DNA of 64,000 nt, taken from Acidobacteriota bacterium (GTDB lineage Bacteria > Acidobacteriota > Terriglobia > Terriglobales > Acidobacteriaceae). The DNA lies in the NCBI GenBank assembly GCA_021836865.1, contig JAKBHH010000002.1, positions 31,784 to 95,783 of the forward strand, read 5' to 3'. The first letter of the stretch is position 1. Each line of letters opens with the position of its first letter. This document shows, piece after piece, positions 63,362 through 64,000 of the stretch. The position numbers and the translations under genes were made by a program. The notes beneath the pieces were generated by a model, which was given only the letters and a program-made list of their open reading frames with translations, was not told the DNA's origin and searched no databases.

Positions 63362-63922
63362 TTAGTTAGGCAGCAGAACCGAGTCAATCACGTGAATCAC
63401 GCCGTTTGACTGATAGACATCGGCGATGGTCACGGTCGCGGTCCCGCCTTTTTCGTCCGTCAGCACAACCTTGCCGTCCTGCAGAGACGCGGTGATCGCG
63501 CCGCCTTCAACGGTCTTCAGTGCAGCCTTGCCATGACCCTTTTTGATCAGCTTGATCAGATCATGGGAACTGACCTTGCCCGCCACAACATGATAGGTCA
63601 GCACTTTCACAAGCTGGTTCTTGTTCTCGGGCTTCAGCAGCGTGTCCACCGTGCCCGCAGGCAGCTTGGCAAAGGCCTCATTAGTGGGCGCAAAGACAGT
63701 GAAAGGTCCGGGACTCTCCAGCGTCTCTACCAGTCCAGCGGCCTTTACGGCGGCAACCAGCGTGGTGTGATCCGGGGAGTTGACCGCATTCTCCACGATG
63801 TTCTTTGCCGGATACATGGTTGCGCCGCCCACATCCGGATCTTTCTGCGCATGGATCGTTGAGGTTGGGAGTGTAAGCGACAGGGCCGCGACGGCGGCGA
63901 GAATGAACTGTTTGCGGTGCAT
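63362..63922 (-). CDS. Exported fasciclin (FAS1) domain protein
   Basis: 186 residues from ATG 63922 with a signal peptide (MHRKQFILAAVAALSLTLPT, cleavage near IHAQ). One complete FAS1 domain follows: NIVENAVNSPDHTTLVAAVK, LESPGPFTVFAPTNEAFAKL, VLTYHVVAGKV and YQSNGVIHVIDSVLLPN, the H1 and H2 signature regions. These surface domains mediate adhesion or carbohydrate binding; many Gram-negative bacteria carry single-domain forms. It is the last complete gene, standing alone on the minus strand. Confidence 0.9.
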   Translation of the reverse strand: MHRKQFILAAVAALSLTLPTSTIHAQKDPDVGGATMYPAKNIVENAVNSPDHTTLVAAVKAAGLVETLESPGPFTVFAPTNEAFAKLPAGTVDTLLKPENKNQLVKVLTYHVVAGKVSSHDLIKLIKKGHGKAALKTVEGGAITASLQDGKVVLTDEKGGTATVTIADVYQSNGVIHVIDSVLLPN

Positions 63923-64000
63923 AGGCGTTGTCTTCTCCGATGGCAATTTTTGTTCCTATGACATAACGCGCCGCAGGCGCGCTTGGATTCGAGCAACCCG

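Noticed and set aside
1..64000. CRISPR arrays, rRNA or tRNA genes
   Set aside because: No regularly spaced repeats and no recognisable structural RNA sequence were seen while reading both strands, though a short tRNA could be missed by eye.

Overview
The window is about 60% GC bacterial chromosome and looks like a member of the Acidobacteriota (Terriglobia/Acidobacteriaceae type). The evidence is the gene repertoire: a very large Oar-like TonB-dependent receptor with an N-terminal carboxypeptidase-regulatory-like domain, a CRTAC1-type FG-GAP/ASPIC protein, several exported TPR proteins, a membrane-anchored winged-helix regulator, an ECF42 sigma factor with its DGPF partner, and many glycan-active enzymes. 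No rRNA, tRNA or CRISPR array was seen.

Layout. 1-7930: hemicellulose/arabinoxylan locus on the + strand (GH51 fragment cut by the window edge, two exported esterases, a PA14-containing GH3, a type-B carboxylesterase). 7931-11600: eroded accessory stretch with VOC and SRPBCC pseudogenes, an intact YCII(DGPF)-ECF42 sigma pair, then an integrase relic broken by an IS3 orfA relic. 11804-15500: ClC channel/antiporter, a frameshifted phage Gp157-like gene, and a YncE-like beta-propeller. 15940-31040: exported CRTAC1 protein, a Tat-exported protein of unknown function, then a membrane-anchored winged-helix regulator divergent from a GH130-MFS-TonB receptor-TPR-TPR array that is probably a glycan uptake system. 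31199-38800: IS5 relic, small unknown genes, an ECF sigma/membrane partner pair, holin-like protein, cupin, GH24 lysozyme, an AT-rich spacer with one DnaA-box match, and RlpA with a clean terminator.

39424-50166 is the most interesting part: a hexapeptide acetyltransferase followed by a compact biosynthetic cluster of carbamoyltransferase, an adenylation-carrier protein whose specificity residues fit glycine, and a 2065-residue PKS ordered KS-AT-KR-DH-ACP-TE. Read colinearly this would join one glycine to one malonyl unit and give a C4 gamma-amino acid (4-amino-3-hydroxybutyrate or 4-aminocrotonate), possibly carbamoylated. It is followed by serB (serine supply) and acs (acetyl-CoA supply).

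54029-63922: two multi-span membrane proteins on the - strand (a GT-C-like protein and a membrane-embedded spermidine-synthase-like protein), an outer-membrane beta-barrel protein, a sequence-divergent DXS, an amidohydrolase-fold protein that has lost its metal ligands, an SRPBCC protein and a fasciclin protein.

All functions are inferred from motifs read by eye; no database search was run.
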